Below are positions 1 through 11,220 of a stretch of DNA of 64,000 bases, piece after piece (positions within the stretch are counted from its first letter, which is position 1; each line of letters starts with the position of its first letter). The DNA is from Gambelia wislizenii (lineage: Eukaryota > Chordata > Lepidosauria > Squamata > Crotaphytidae). Both the position numbers and the translations under genes were made by a program. Below the pieces are notes generated by a model that was not told the origin of the DNA, did no database searches, and saw only the letters and a program-made list of their open reading frames with translations. The stretch lies in assembly GCA_030847615.1 (NCBI GenBank), contig JAUMIR010000001.1, forward strand, positions 379,732,687 to 379,796,686, read 5' to 3'.

Positions 1-318
1 CAGTATTCACAAGCACAAGGTGAGTAACAAGCTGTCCTGCACCACCCACACAACACAGGGTCTAGCAGAAAAACAAAACAGGCTTAATATTCTTTGTAAA
101 AACATGTGGAAGAAGTTTACTTACAAATACTAAAGGTTTTATAACATCTCATGGAGAAACACTCTGAAACATGCACTTTTTAAACATGGAGGAGAAAGAT
201 CTGCAGACTACAAAATGTTGGATGAGCACACTTAGACTAACTGAGGCAGGAAGAGAGAAGGTATGGCTAAGACTGACAAACAAGAAATGGCATTAATATA
301 TGCTATGCCTAAACTCTT
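1..318. other. Unassigned sequence
   Basis: I recognise no gene or repeat here. It ends where the head of a Sauria-type SINE begins. Confidence 0.4.
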
Positions 319-487
319 TGAGAGCCAAAATGGAACACTGGTTTGAGTGCTGGATTGTGATTTTGGAGGCCAGGGTTCGAATCCTAACTCAGTCATGGAA
401 ACTTGGGTAAGTCACACTCTTTCAGGAGATTATCAGACACATTAAAAGTGGCATTACACTTTTAAGAATAGAAGACGTGCTGCATTA

Positions 488-1512
488 CCAAACATTATAT
501 TATTACACTTGCAGTTGTATTTGGATTATAGATTGGATTAAATTAGAGAACAGAAGATTACTAAATTTAGAAGGAGCAAATATCAGATATGGATGGCAAG
601 CCTACATATGGTATGAGAGATCAAGGATGAAGAATTTGAGAATCATTTTATAAGAAAGTCACTATTAAGAGCATGGTACAAATTAAAGACACAATTTTAT
701 ACAAAAACTCCACTATGGATCTCTCCACAGGAAGCCTTTTTAAGTAGATAGGAGACCACAAAACACTGGCTCAAATACAAAGATTTACTAATTAAAAATC
801 AAAACGCTGAATACAGGTTGAAGACTGTAGATGAAAAAGAACAAGACGGGAATCATATTCACTGGTTTACCTATCATCAAATAAAAGATATGTTTAAAGA
901 AGATAAAGTCAAATATGGATTTGAAGATAATGAATTTGATAAACTAATTTCCTCATGAGAGGAAAAAAATAACAAAAATATATAAAACACTTCTATTAAG
1001 AGATCTTGAAAGAGAAACCGTAAAAGAAGTGATGGTAAAATGGATCTCAGATATTGGCAAAAACATTGACCTAGAGACGAATGGGACAACATACGGCATA
1101 AAACAAACACCTTTACAGCTTGTCAAGACCTAAAAGAAAATCACTTAAAACTAGTTAATAGGTGGTATCTTACCCCATTAAGAATCAGTAGGATTTATAA
1201 AATAAAGGAAAATAAATGCTGAAAATGCAAGAAAAAAGTGGGAACAATGTTACATACCTGATGAAACTGTCCGATACTTAAAAAATACTGGACTAAGATA
1301 CACAATACAATACAAAACATATTAAACATACAATACCCAATGGACGCCAAATTATATCTACTAAACATGACTTCAATCCTGAAAAAAGAAGATGAAAGAA
1401 AATATTGGCAAATAATATTATACATTATTTCAACAGCAAGAATAAATTTAACATCTAAATGGAAAAGAAAGGAGACCCCCCTCAACAGACGATTGGCTAC
1501 TGAAGTTAAATA
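488..1512 (+). pseudogene. L1 ORF2 C-terminal remnant
   Basis: Translated in shifting frames, the region gives the L1 ORF2 C-terminal pattern: a WISPQEAF-like box near 718, HWFTYHQ near 862, RWYLTP near 1162, and a cysteine-type segment near 1215 corresponding to the CWKC...H...C motif seen clearly in the L1 at 50.6 kb. Several in-frame stops and frameshifts break it. ORF2 normally encodes an endonuclease and reverse transcriptase; neither domain is present in this truncated piece, so it is non-functional. Confidence 0.75.
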
Positions 1513-2042
1513 AAATGAAAGAACTTGATAAACTGACATATATTCTAAACAAGAGCTTTACCAAAAAAAAAAAAAAAAAAAAAAAGAGCTAGAATGGTTA
1601 CCAGTAACAAAACACAGGGAAAAGAGATGTAATATAAAACAGGGTTTATTGACAGTTGGATAAGTGTAAAGCTACAAAGTAAAGTAACATTGAAACATAA
1701 AAGGATAGCAGAAATAACAAAACTATGAAAAATAAAAGACACCTGGTAGAAAATGTTTATTGTTTGATGTTATTTGATTAATGCATAAAGTACAAGGATA
1801 ACATTTAGTTAAGGGAACTGCAGTTGAGAAATAAAATGCAAAAATAAAATCCTTATAATTTAGTAATACAAGGGAATTCAAGGGAAAGAAGTTATGTGAA
1901 ACTTTGGCTCGGTTTAGAAGAAAGTAGTAACTTCATGGCTTCATACCCCTTTTAATTGTATAGAAACAACACAATGATTTGCTTAAGATGTAAAGTTATG
2001 GATGCTATATAAAGGATATGAAAATAAATATTTTTAAAAAGT
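488..2042 (+). mobile_element. L1 LINE, 5'-truncated 3' part
   Basis: This is a sense-strand L1 fragment covering the C-terminal part of ORF2, then a run of about 23 A from 1562, then A-rich sequence to about 2042 that may be 3' untranslated region. It sits inside the MITE that splits the first Sauria SINE. A short similar string (AAAAGTGG) occurs near 443 and 2038 and could be a decayed target duplication, but this is uncertain. The start is approximate. Confidence 0.7.
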
Positions 2043-2300
2043 GGTGTCACAAAAGGGCTCCCTTTTCAGACGACATCGATCCCCCCTCACTATGCACCTG
2101 TTCTGCTGCCGTTCCACTGGCACTGCTTTTTATTGACAGGATAAGCTATCAAGAGATCCCCTGTTCCATTTCTGTTACAGGTGTTCCTGCGAGCGAAAAG
2201 GTGCCCCATATTTTGGCGAGATCCCAATGTCAATGGGAGGTCCCTGCCAGAACACTTCTGGATGAGATTGGGACATCCAGGTAAATGACACACTTTTTAT

Positions 2301-4659
2301 TTATTTATTTATTTTATATTTTTATTCCATGATTTACATTAGATATATTGCTTAATTACTGTAAGCTTGGGTCCTGTTCTGAATTACTTACATGATTTCC
2401 AATATTTCTTATACATTTCACTATTAAAATGCATACATCCCACCACCACCCCTTTCCTTTTACATAACCACAAATTATAATATCCCTTTTTGGTCAAATG
2501 TACCTCTTGATTCTATTATTACATTTCTTCTTTATCTTCTAATTGCAACATCTTTTCCCTTTGACTCTAGAAAACTAGGACTTTCATACAATCAGGAGTA
2601 GTATTTGATAATGGTACATTTTATAATAGTTTTCTTTTAGATCATTATTCGAAGTGAATTTTAGATTAATATTCCAGGATTTTTCCTAGTTGAATTGTAT
2701 GTCCTATGTTCTATATCCATTTATCTGACAGTCCTTAATTGTTTGGTTCTCCATTTCTCTTTTTAAAATTAATTTATATAGTTTTGTGATTAAATGATCA
2801 TATTTTTTTATCAGCGTGTCTTCAAGATCTGTTATCTCTTTGCCTATCCCATATAATTTCGTGGCATTTTAATCTGCTCCACAAGTTGTCTGTATGTAAA
2901 CCATTGACAATTTATCCCGTCTTGTAATTCCTCTCTTGTTTTTGTTCTTGGTTTTTTATTATCCCAACTTACCAATTCTTTAAATGTTAACCATTTTGTT
3001 TGTCCCATTAGATCTTGCTTAGTAAATGCTTCATGTGGTGAGGCCCATTCTAGAATTTCCTTATAATAACTTTTTAAAATCTTAAACCATGTTCTCAGTA
3101 GTGCTCTCCTTGTACAATGATCATCAAAATTTTTATTCTTATCCCATTTATCAAACCACATATAGGCATGCTACCCATATGTTAAATCTGATCCTTCTAA
3201 ATTCAATAATTTTTTTGTTTGGCAGAGTTATCCATTCTTTAATCCAAATCATGCTGCACACTTCGTAATATATTTTAAGGTTTGGTATCGTAAGTCCTCC
3301 CTTTCCTTCAGCTCTTCCATTATTTTCCATCTTATCCTGGGTCTCTTCCCCATCCATATACATTTTGCCATATTTTAAATGGTTTCTTGTTTGCTATTAT
3401 GGGTAGGTTTTGAAATAAAAAGAATATTCTTGGGAGTACACTCATTTTTAATACTGTATATTCTACCAAGGAGAGATAATCCCAAATTCTTCCATTTATT
3501 TAGATCTTTCTTTATTTCAGACCAGACTTTATTACAATTATTATCAAATAATTCAGCTGTTTTTTCCTCAAGTTAATTCCCAGATATCTAACTTTTTTTT
3601 TGTAATTTGGAAACCTGATTTGTTTGTCAATTCTTTCTCTTCTTTTTTTGTCATTTTTTTGTGAGTACCATAGTTTTCACTATATTTATTTTAAACCCAG
3701 CCACATTTCCATATTCTTTGATTACTGTATTTCCATTAATTTGTCCAGGTTTTGAGTCAGTTCTTCCAATATTACTACCAGGTCATCTGCATGAGCTTTA
3801 TTTTTATGTTTCCCCTCTCAATTTTAATCCATTTATGTTTTTTCTTCTATAATCTTTTTATTTAATATTTCTAGTATCATGATAAATAATAATGGGGATA
3901 GCGGGCATCCTTGATGTGTCCCCTTTGTAATTTTATACAGGTTCTCTTAATTTATCATTATTTGAGCTTGTTGTTGTTAATGGATCGCATCAATCCATTT
4001 GTAAAATTTTTCTCCAATATCCATTTTCACTAAAGATTCTTTCATGAATTTCAAATTAACATTGTCAAATGCCTTCTCAGCATCCATGAATATAAAGACA
4101 ACTTTCTTCCCAGGGTGTTTATCATAATGTTCTTATGTTTTGTATGTTTCATCTGTCTTTTCGGTAAAAAACCAGCTTGATCTTCATGTATCCAGCTTGA
4201 CATAATCTTTTAAAATCTCGCTGCTAGAATTGATGCAAACATCTTATAGTATGTATTGAGTAGAGAGATTAGTCTATAATTAGCTGTATCTTTAGGGTCT
4301 CTACCTTCCTTTGGAATCAAAAACACATTTGCTTGTCCCCAGGTTTTAGGTCTATCTCCCTGTAATATATGGTTCATAGTTTCTTTTAACGGGTTGGCTA
4401 ATTCATCTATAATTTTTTTTTGTAATATACTGAAGAAAAACATCTGTACCTGGTGCTTTTCCTGTTTTTGCCCTCTTAATACTCTCTATTACTTCCATTA
4501 TAGTAACTGGTTGGTTTAACCATTCTCCTTGTTGTGTAGTTATTTTTTGTATGTCTTGTCTTCCCAAGTAGTCTATAATTTCTTGGTGTTTTTGAAGAGT
4601 GTCTTGTTTTTCAGTGTATAATCTTTCATAATACTTCTCAAAAATCTTTTTTATCTAAG
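2301..4659 (-). mobile_element. L1 LINE, 5'-truncated, with 15-bp TSD
   Basis: This is an antisense L1 flanked by exact 15-bp direct repeats TGACACACTTTTTAT at 2286-2300 and 4660-4674. The 3' end is at the left, with an (AAAT)n-type tail (TTTA on the plus strand, 2297-2320). The element begins inside ORF2 at its right end, a typical 5' truncation from target-primed reverse transcription. It is nested in the family A MITE and so is younger than it. Confidence 0.88.
2844..4620 (-). pseudogene. L1 ORF2 remnant (reverse transcriptase and C-terminus)
   Basis: Reading leftwards on the minus strand, 4443-4210 gives the RT entry with FLIPKEGRDP and a YRLISLLNT box. Near 3793-3782 lies the polymerase motif, which reads HADD instead of the expected YADD, a change of the catalytic-site tyrosine. 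Then 3363-3151 and 3161-2844 give the downstream domain, including WASPHEAF and QWFTYRQLVEQ. Multiple frameshifts separate these pieces. The endonuclease domain is missing through 5' truncation. It is non-functional. Confidence 0.8.
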
Positions 4660-5118
4660 TGACACACTTTTTATGACCCTCCCCAGGTTACTTCTACCTT
4701 TCAAAGTGTGTTTTTGTGCTTAATGTAATTTTTTTCATGTTCTTTTTATTTTAATTTTTGAATTTCCTGTGCTCATGTCTTCTCATGAGAATCCGTGGGA
4801 TTTCAATCCAGGAAGTGAAGGGAGCTCCGTTAGAGCTGCATTCACTCCTGGACTGCCAGAATGGGGGAGGAGGTAAGTGTGGTGGGGAGGGTGATTGTGG
4901 CATGGCAGGGACGGGCAGGGGTGGGAATGGATATTGTGGGACAGGAACAATTTTTCATTCCTGTCTGATAATCTCAGCCTCTGAGGAAGGCAAAAGCAAC
5001 CCCCTCTGAACAAATCTTGCCAAGAAAACCCTGTGATAGGGTCACCATAAGTTGGAAACAACTTGAAGGCACACAACAACTACTAAACGCTTTAGATATA
5101 CATACAAATTAGCAACTA

Positions 5119-5350
5119 CAGTGGGCCCTTGGTATCTGCTGGGGTTTGGTTCCAGAACCTCCTGTGGATACCAAAATCCATGGATGTTCATGTCCCATTA
5201 TATACAATGGCATAGTAATATACCATTACTCTTATACAAAGTGTCTCTTATACAAAGTGACAAAATCAAGGTTTGTTTCTAGGATATTTTTTTTAAAAAA
5301 TATTTTCAACCTGTGGATGGTATAATCCATGGATACAGAGTGCCAACTAT
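5119..5350 (+). mobile_element. Tigger/pogo-like MITE
   Basis: It begins TA-CAGTGGGCCCTTGGTATC and contains TGGATACCAAAATCCATGG and TGGTATAATCCATGG. These are features of MER2-like nonautonomous Tigger elements, which end in CAGT...ACTG and duplicate TA. The right end is diverged. A reverse-oriented paralogue lies at 38649-38905. Confidence 0.65.
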
Positions 5351-5438
5351 ACTGAGTATAGGTGTACCAAAGTTGCCACCTGTAACAGGATCTGTGATCA
5401 TGATATTCAAATGTTTACCTTCTGTAATGACATACTAT

Positions 5439-5982
5439 GAGCTTGTCTAGATGGGCTATTTACTCCATCTTGTCCTCATCTTGGAACTCTGCAGTCCAAA
5501 CAACACAGGGATTTGTCCCCATTTTGCCCCCAGGCAGTCCTGACTACCGCCCCGGGGCAAAGATGGGGGTAAGACAGAGTACAGGGTAAAATATAAAATG
5601 TTATATTTTAACACCCAGGAAAAACCACTTCATTTCAGAAAAACTGGATTGGGCCCTACAGGAATCCATACCTGCACGCTGGCCTGTATCTGCAGCAACC
5701 TCTGATGTCATCCGTGTCACTCCCTCTGAAGCCAGGAAGACAGCCTGCAGCATGTGATCAAGGCTGGTCACATGTGGGGGCTTTGATCATGTGCTTCAGG
5801 CCTCTTTCCAGGGTTCAGTGGGAATGATCCAGATGGCAGCAGAGGTGGCTGCAGATACAGGCCAGTGTGTCCATGTGGACTTCCTCCTGTTTCATCCAGG
5901 TAGCAGGGGGTCAACGGGCCTGATCCAGGGCAGAATATGAAGACAGGAAGCTGGCATATTCTGGCAGGGCTAGATAAGCTCT
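5439..5982. mobile_element. MITE (family B), TSD TAT
   Basis: The ends are GAGCTTGTCTAGATGGGC and (inverted) GCCCTGCTAGA...AAGCTC-type sequence, read on the plus strand as GGCAGGGCTAGATAAGCTC. TAT flanks both sides (5436-5438 and 5983-5985). The interior matches the family B copies at 15309, 20596, 22260 and 61221, including a stretch with ...CAGTCCTGACTACCGCCCC. It is noncoding. Confidence 0.75.
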
Positions 5983-6170
5983 ATGATAACATTTGGAGAA
6001 TGACTATGAAGTGCAAGAAAATGGGCATAGAGTGAAAAGAGCAACAGTCCTGACTTTCAATGGCAGAAGTGGGCACAGTTCAGTGGTATAGCAGAGCACA
6101 TATTTGGCATCCAGAAAGTCTCTGACTCAATTTCAGACATCATGAAATAAATTAATAAATACATATGGCC

Positions 6171-7213
6171 CTCCAGATGTTGTTGGACCAGCTCTAGCCA
6201 ACATAACCAACACTGAGGAAGACCTGGGGCTCAGTTACATGGCAGTTTTTATTGCGATAGTTTGCATTTTAGCGCGTTTTCGCACCAGTGCTGCATAGTT
6301 TGCATGATTTAGTGCGAAATCAGTTGATCTATTTAGTTTTACACTTTGTAGTTCACACAGACAAAGGTGGGGCCTCCCAAGTACATCTGAGGGAAGATGA
6401 GAGGGAGGGAGGGAAAGAGAGAGAGAGAGTGCTGGCACCTTTCCCTCTGATTACCAGAGTACTGCCTACTAGTTTTCATCCCTTAGCAAGGAGTGCTCCC
6501 TCTTCTCAAAGCAAGAAGGGTGGGAGGAAGAAGGCAGCTTTTTACCCACCAAGGAGCCATCCTCCATCAAGCCCCCTTCCCCTCACCCACTCTCCCTCCC
6601 TCCCTCTCTCTCACACACACACACAAATGCGAACACAGCAGGGTGAGGGAGCGAACAGCCGGAGGAGCGGATCGCTACTCAGTCTCAGTCTCAGTTTCAG
6701 TCTCTCTCTCTCTCACACACACACGGGAACAGGTTAACTGGGGATTCCTCAGCCCCAGCAGCCAAGCCAGCTGGGAGGCAGACAGCTGGGTGATTGGGAT
6801 GGGGATAGCACTGGCTGGATCTTTTCCGTGGCTGGAAACAACAGTGGCTGGATCTTTTCATTTGCGGCTCCTCTATCTCTTACAAGTCTGCCCCCTCCAT
6901 GGTCAGTTCAACCAATCATGGCTCAGCTCTGCTGTTGTTGTTTCGGGAAGATTGCTGGTAGTTCACACAGACTTTTGCAAAATGGTAGTTCACACAATCA
7001 ATAGTGCGCTAAGTCACGCTACTTTTCAAAAAAGTCAGGAAAAGTAGTGAAAGCCCTTATTATGCTACTTTTGAGGGTTTGAGCTTCCCCTCTTCTGAAT
7101 GAGGCGATATTGTGGTGTGATGTATATGAACTATTAGGAATCTTAGCAAGTTCTTAACGGACTTATTTTGCTGTGTAAACAGGCCCTGGGAGTTTTAATC
7201 CAATGACATCTGA
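6171..7213. repeat. Short palindromic repeat (CCTCCAGATGTTGTTGG type), split by a MITE
   Basis: The left part, 6171-6226, starts GGCCCTCCAGATGTTGTTGG. The right part, 7186-7213, reads CTGGGAGTTTTAATCCAATG and then CATCTGAAAGGC, which is the inverted end. Another copy is at 41125-41190. The MITE 6227-7185 interrupts it at CTG. Confidence 0.55.
6227..7185. mobile_element. MITE (family E), about 960 bp, TSD CTG
   Basis: The ends are GGGCTCAGTTACATGGCAG and CTGTGTAAACAGGCC, inverted to each other. CTG lies at 6224-6226 and 7186-7188. The interior is GC-richer than its surroundings and holds a GA run (6411-6430), CT/CA runs (6595-6625, 6700-6723) and three copies of a GTAGTTCACACA motif near 6349, 6957 and 6985. 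Long open frames across 6288-7047 are low-complexity and not supported as genes. The left end resembles the element starting at 35404. Confidence 0.65.
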
Positions 7214-7320
7214 AAGGCTCCATTTTGTGCTTCCTTGATTTATAGGAATTCAAGTACAATGCTGGGAAAGACTTCTACCCAAGACTCTGGAGAGCTGTTG
7301 GTGGTCTAGTGGGCTGAGGT

Positions 7321-8367
7321 AAACAAAACTAGGGGAAAATTTTTCTTCTTTTTTGAAATGACTAGAACACACACACACAGAGAAGAACCATGTTGGTAGA
7401 TGGATTCTGAGAGTTTTAGTGCAAAAAGCACCCAGCCTCTCTAAGCTCTGAAGGCAGCCTCTGAGAAGCATGATGTTGCTTTAAGACTAATATGAAGCAG
7501 CATCACATATCTCTTAAGCAGAGATCTTTGGTTGCCCACAGTTATGAGATATCCCTGGCAGTCAGTGTGTTTATACAAAAGATGACTTGCACTCAAAATG
7601 AATGCAAGTAACAGATTCTCATGTGCTGTCAGTTACATTTGTTGAAAAATCCATAGAAAATTCGCCTCCTGGCATCAGGTCCAAGATTTTTTGGTCATTA
7701 GTTAAAAAAATAATAATATCAGAAATCATCTACACCACAATATCTTTAAACTACTGTGCACGTTGTCACATTAAATTTTCCTGACACCAAGTCAAACATA
7801 AATTCCTTTCTTTAATTTTGAATTTTGTGGTTTATGTCTGTTCTTGTTCCCATCATATTTTTCCTTCGCTCAATATTATGATATCTTCATGAGTTTTTAT
7901 GATTGTATATAAAACCAATAGAAGCAAAATTGTTTTTCTCTGGCAACCAACTTATTCATCACAATAAGAAATATTATTATTTTTTTAAATTTTTTTAACA
8001 GCTTCTAGATTCCTGCAAATCATCAGAGCACTGGGCTCAAAGGAATTAGTAACTACCTGTTGCCAACTTCATTTGATTTTGTTTTAGATGTTTGCAATCC
8101 AATGTACAGGACATACACACTGTTCCACTTATGCTACACAGTTATGCAAATGTCTGATACATAGTGATGGAAAGACTTAAAGACTCCTAAAAAGAGAAAG
8201 AGGATGAAAACCTACAAAGCCCTACTAGTGACACGCACAGATAATGTGTACTGTAGGAACATACCATTAAGATAAATACTGTTGCTTCCCTAGTAAATAA
8301 AAAAATAGAGTCTAGAAGAAGGCTCTCAGTTTTCACCACTAGCTCCTTCCCCTTTCAGCCCTCAGCA
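7321..8367. other. Unassigned sequence
   Basis: AT-rich, with a short CA run near 7369-7378. I see no gene or recognisable repeat. Confidence 0.4.
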
Positions 8368-8375
8368 CCACCTTA

Positions 8376-9308
8376 TACCCTCCAACATTTCACAGATAGA
8401 AGCCAGGACACGAGTGGCCAAGCAACATCGGAAGGTTGACTAGCTGGCAAAAGTTATTAGTGCAGAAAAACACACAGCCTAGGAGAGCCTGCAGCAAATT
8501 GCTTTTACCTCAACCTATAGGGAAGGGCACAAGTCTTCCTTCCTCTTCTCTCCTTTCTGCACTCCTGAGTTAATTGAATGCAAAACTCATTTTCCACAAA
8601 CTGAAATAAGGGGAGGTTTCAAAGATATTGGACTCAAATTCATCAGATAATAGAGGACACTTCAAAAATAAAATTTCAGAGGAGGCCTGAATTTTATTTA
8701 CTGGGAATGTTGGAACAGCAACTGGAGAGAAAATATGGTTGAACTGTACAATATATGACTACGCTCAAAGATGGAAGAGTACTTTTATTCCGACAAAAGA
8801 TGATTGGGTGTTGAAGATGCAGAAGTCTGCTGAAATGGACAAATTGACAATGCTGATCAAGGAAAAAACCTTGATAAATTTTAAGAAAGATTGGGATGTG
8901 TTTATAATTTTTTTTTGAAACAACAAGGGAGGGAAATGTAATGGTATCGGCTTTTTTAAAAATAGTAGTAGCTACATTTATTTAGTAGAAGGATTGATGG
9001 GATAGAATCCATAAAAAGATCAAGCGCTCCACCCCCTCTAATGTTAACCTTCAGTCAAGGGGCAAAGTAATGTAGTAGGTAGGTATTCTTAGTTTGTCTA
9101 GGTTGTTGTTACTGATATTGTTTTGTGTTATTTTTGTATGTGTCTTTTTAAAGATACATGTGTGTTTAATAAAAATAATAACAAAAAAATAAGCTGAAGT
9201 TAAGGAGGAAAAAAAGAGAAACTGGAACATTTTAATGCTGCTAAAAAAGCGTGATGACAAAGATTAATGAGGAGTGTGTCTGCCAAATTGAAACAGTTGC
9301 AGCGTATG
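8376..9308 (+). mobile_element. hAT-like MITE (family H), split by an L1 end
   Basis: It starts TACCCTCCAACATTTCACAG and ends GTTGCAGCGTATG, a short inverted pair. Flanking 8-bp repeats are CCACCTTA (8368-8375) and CCACCTTC (9309-9316), one mismatch, the size expected for the hAT superfamily. The body (GGCCAAGCAACATC, GAGAGCCTGCAGCA) recurs in at least five other copies here: 9620-10010, 20088, 22232, 59011 and 63087. An L1 3' end occupies 8611-9193. Confidence 0.75.
8611..9193 (+). mobile_element. L1 LINE 3' end
   Basis: The region 8690-8915 translates into the last part of L1 ORF2. It is followed by a 3' region ending in TTTAATAAAAATAATAAC and A-rich sequence. Flanks CTGAAATAAG (8601-8610) and CTGAAGTTAAG (9194-9204) look like a diverged target duplication. 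It interrupts the hAT-like MITE. Confidence 0.65.
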
Positions 9309-9435
9309 CCACCTTCCATTATGTTCTGATGGTCCCCCCTGGCCTCCTGGGACAATATTTTAGGGGTGCAGAGGAGAAAAGGAAATGATGAAATTGCCGC
9401 CTGTTCCACCCATGGGTAGTGTAGATCCAGTCAGA

Positions 9436-9540
9436 ATTTGGAACCATTACTTTTCTGGACTACACCTCTGAGAATTCTCCTGCCATTGCTGGCCATGGCG
9501 TTCTGGGAGGTGTAGCTCAAAAAGTAAGTTTCCAAGTATT
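9436..9540. repeat. Short palindromic repeat (family P)
   Basis: The arms are TTTGGAACCATTACTTTT and AAAGTAAGTTTCCAAG, around a core with GGACTACACCTC and TTCTGGGAGGTGTAGC. Four other copies are at 11221, 19849, 24586 and 39823. The type resembles a small hAT-like MITE; no target duplication was established. Confidence 0.6.
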
Positions 9541-9619
9541 GGAAAGAACTGAAAGGAAGGAAACAAGTCAAGGAGAAGAATCCTCGTCTAACCTATTGCC
9601 GATGTGAATATTATACACA

Positions 9620-10010
9620 CATTCCCTCCGACTATCCTAAATAGGCAGTGCTAATGAATCCTCTATCATCTTTTCAGTTGCTTTAATATGTCCCAGTTTC
9701 TCTCTCTTCCTCCTACTTCCTCTTTTTGTCCTCAGCTTGGTTCCGTTGGTAAAAATTGAATTTAAAGTGAAAAAGTAGTTTGCAGTCAATTAACTCAGCA
9801 GGGAGAAGAGGAGAGGAGGGGCAGAATCTTGCCCTTCCCTGTAGACTCGGGCAAAAGCAAGCTGCTGCAGTCTCTCCTGACTTATGTGTTCTCCATAGTA
9901 AGAACTTTTACCATCCTGTCCACACTTTGATGTTCCTTGACCATACATGTCCCTGTTTTCATCTGTGAAAAAACTGAAAATTATGTATATGGAACAACAT
10001 ACCATTGCAT
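9620..10010 (-). mobile_element. hAT-like MITE (family H), reverse copy
   Basis: Reverse orientation of the family H body: CCCAGTTTCTCTCTC, TTTTTGTCCTCAGCTTGG, GAATCTTGCCCTTCCC and CTGCTGCAGTCTCTCC follow in order. Both termini are diverged, so the ends are approximate and no target duplication was found. Confidence 0.65.
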
Positions 10011-10148
10011 AATTTGACACCCTTTTAATTTAAAGTGTAACAGCTTACATACAGGTACTTTCCCTCAGTGAGAACTGGGCCAAATACTATTGAATTAACA
10101 CTTTTACTGTGCAAAAAATCCTGCTGTCTTTAGTATAATTTCTGTTAC

Positions 10149-10310
10149 CACCCTGTGAGCAGCCTACTGTTATTCCACAGTTACAGATGGGAAAGTGAGA
10201 TTCAGGGTTAATAAATTGCTAAAGACCACACAGCAATTCCATCATAGAGGTCAGAGTTGAATCCAGGCCTCTCTGACCCAAGGCTTTCCAGCTACTAGAA
10301 TCTCACTAGA
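10149..10310 (+). repeat. MIR (CORE-SINE) fossil
   Basis: TTACAGATGGGAAAGTGAG, then AAAGACCACACAGC, GAGTTGAATCCAGG and TCTCTGACCCAAGG follow the order of the MIR consensus downstream of its head. MIR is an ancient amniote SINE. Survival of this much of the CORE region in a squamate suggests an old copy, and some such copies act as regulatory sequence. Confidence 0.65.
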
Positions 10311-11220
10311 TGTTTTTGAGACTCCTTTGGTGGCAGAACACTGTGTAGCAGTAGCATGTTAGGTACCCTGGTAGAAAACAAATGAAACTTGGATGTTATA
10401 ATCCAGAATTTTTGTGTTCCACTAGCCACTGTCAAGTAGGCAGCAGTATTTTAGCACCTTCCATCCAGGCTCTCAAAAGGCAAAGATTACTGAACAAAGC
10501 TGTATGTACTCTATGTATACAGTTGCTTGTTAGGTCTGCAATCTGCACCAGGGTGACAGTAAACAATAGCACATTGCCTGTCATCACACCGTCATTGTGC
10601 ATTCAGCACCTCTCTGGTTACTTGTTTCCTAACTTCCTTGCCTTGTGCCTTGCTCCCCTACCACCTTTGTCATGGCAGCTGTTTGCTTGGCTGGAGCTTT
10701 TTGGCTTTCGTTCTTAGGCGTTTAAGTTCCTGGCTACACTTAGTGTCTCTTCTGTGATCCGTTTTACCTTACAGCCTTTTTGTTTGTTTCTTTTCATTTT
10801 ATAGAAAGCAGCTTTTGGAACTGTTCTTGATTTTAGCTCTTGGCTCTGCTTCTTCCTGCATTTCCGCAAGCAGACTGAGACAATGCCAGGCCGATGGCTC
10901 TGGTTACTTAGCACTGGCTGATACTTCTGTGTGGCTCTGCTTATGAGCAGGCCCTATGTAGTATATGACACTTTTTAAAAGCATAGTTTTTTTAATCTTG
11001 ACCTTCAGAGCAGCTACCTGCAACATAGGTTATGTGGTGGTTGCCAAAAGTAGGCTGCCTTTGCTTTTGTTATAACCCCAAAGCATATAAAGCATCAATA
11101 TCATACAGTTTTGTCAAAATGTAATTGTATTTGGTTGCATTCAGCCCATCTCACTCCTGTATACTCCTGCTCTGGTTCTCAAGTGAGGTCACAATCCAAC
11201 CCCACTTTGCCACAACAGGC
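10311..11220. other. Unassigned sequence
   Basis: I see no repeat that I can name. Open frames on both strands are short and lack motifs. Confidence 0.4.

Larger units (their letters stand above)
425..4974. mobile_element. MITE (family A), interrupted by two L1 copies
   Basis: The left end is GGAGATTATCAGAC and the right end is GTCTGATAATCT, which are inverted to each other. Recognisable internal MITE sequence survives at 425-487, 2043-2300 and 4660-4974. The middle parts match, in reverse orientation, the bodies of the MITEs at 14463-15038 and 25900-26469; for example the piece around 2130 holds TTTTTATTGACAGG and the piece around 4670 holds CTTTTTATGACCCTCCCC. It lies inside a Sauria SINE with TCA on the left and an apparent TCA at the right junction, though the right terminus seems to lack about three bases. 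It has no coding capacity. Confidence 0.75.
319..5080 (+). repeat. Sauria-type tRNA SINE, split by a MITE
   Basis: The tRNA-like head lies at 319-424, with a B-box-like GGGTTCGAATCC near 374. The tail lies at 4975-5080 and reads into the diagnostic end CTTGAAGGCACACAACAAC. The two parts join to give the same order as the uninterrupted SINE at 40733-40971. The break falls at CACTCTTTCA / CAGCCTCTGAGG, where a MITE (425-4974) has inserted. Sauria SINEs are RNA polymerase III retroposons that share their 3' tail with BovB LINEs, which are thought to mobilise them. This copy cannot be transcribed as one unit. Confidence 0.85.
6073..7320 (+). repeat. tRNA-derived SINE, apparently split
   Basis: Positions 6073-6146 look like a tRNA head: GTTCAGTGGTATAGCAGAGCA, then GGCATCCAGAAAGTC, then a degenerate B box. 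Positions 7255-7320 look like the matching body, ATGCTGGGAAAGACTTCT and ACTCTGGAGAGCTG. Squamate tRNA SINEs with this head and body are familiar, but the family name is not certain. The 1.1 kb between the halves is another repeat plus a MITE. The split reading is an inference from the order of the parts. Confidence 0.5.

Noticed and set aside
340..390. A functional tRNA gene in a SINE head
   Set aside because: The cloverleaf cannot be completed and the sequence continues into a standard Sauria SINE body.
6288..7047. Overlapping open frames of 149 and 184 codons
   Set aside because: They lie wholly within a MITE and are made of CT/CA and GA low-complexity sequence.
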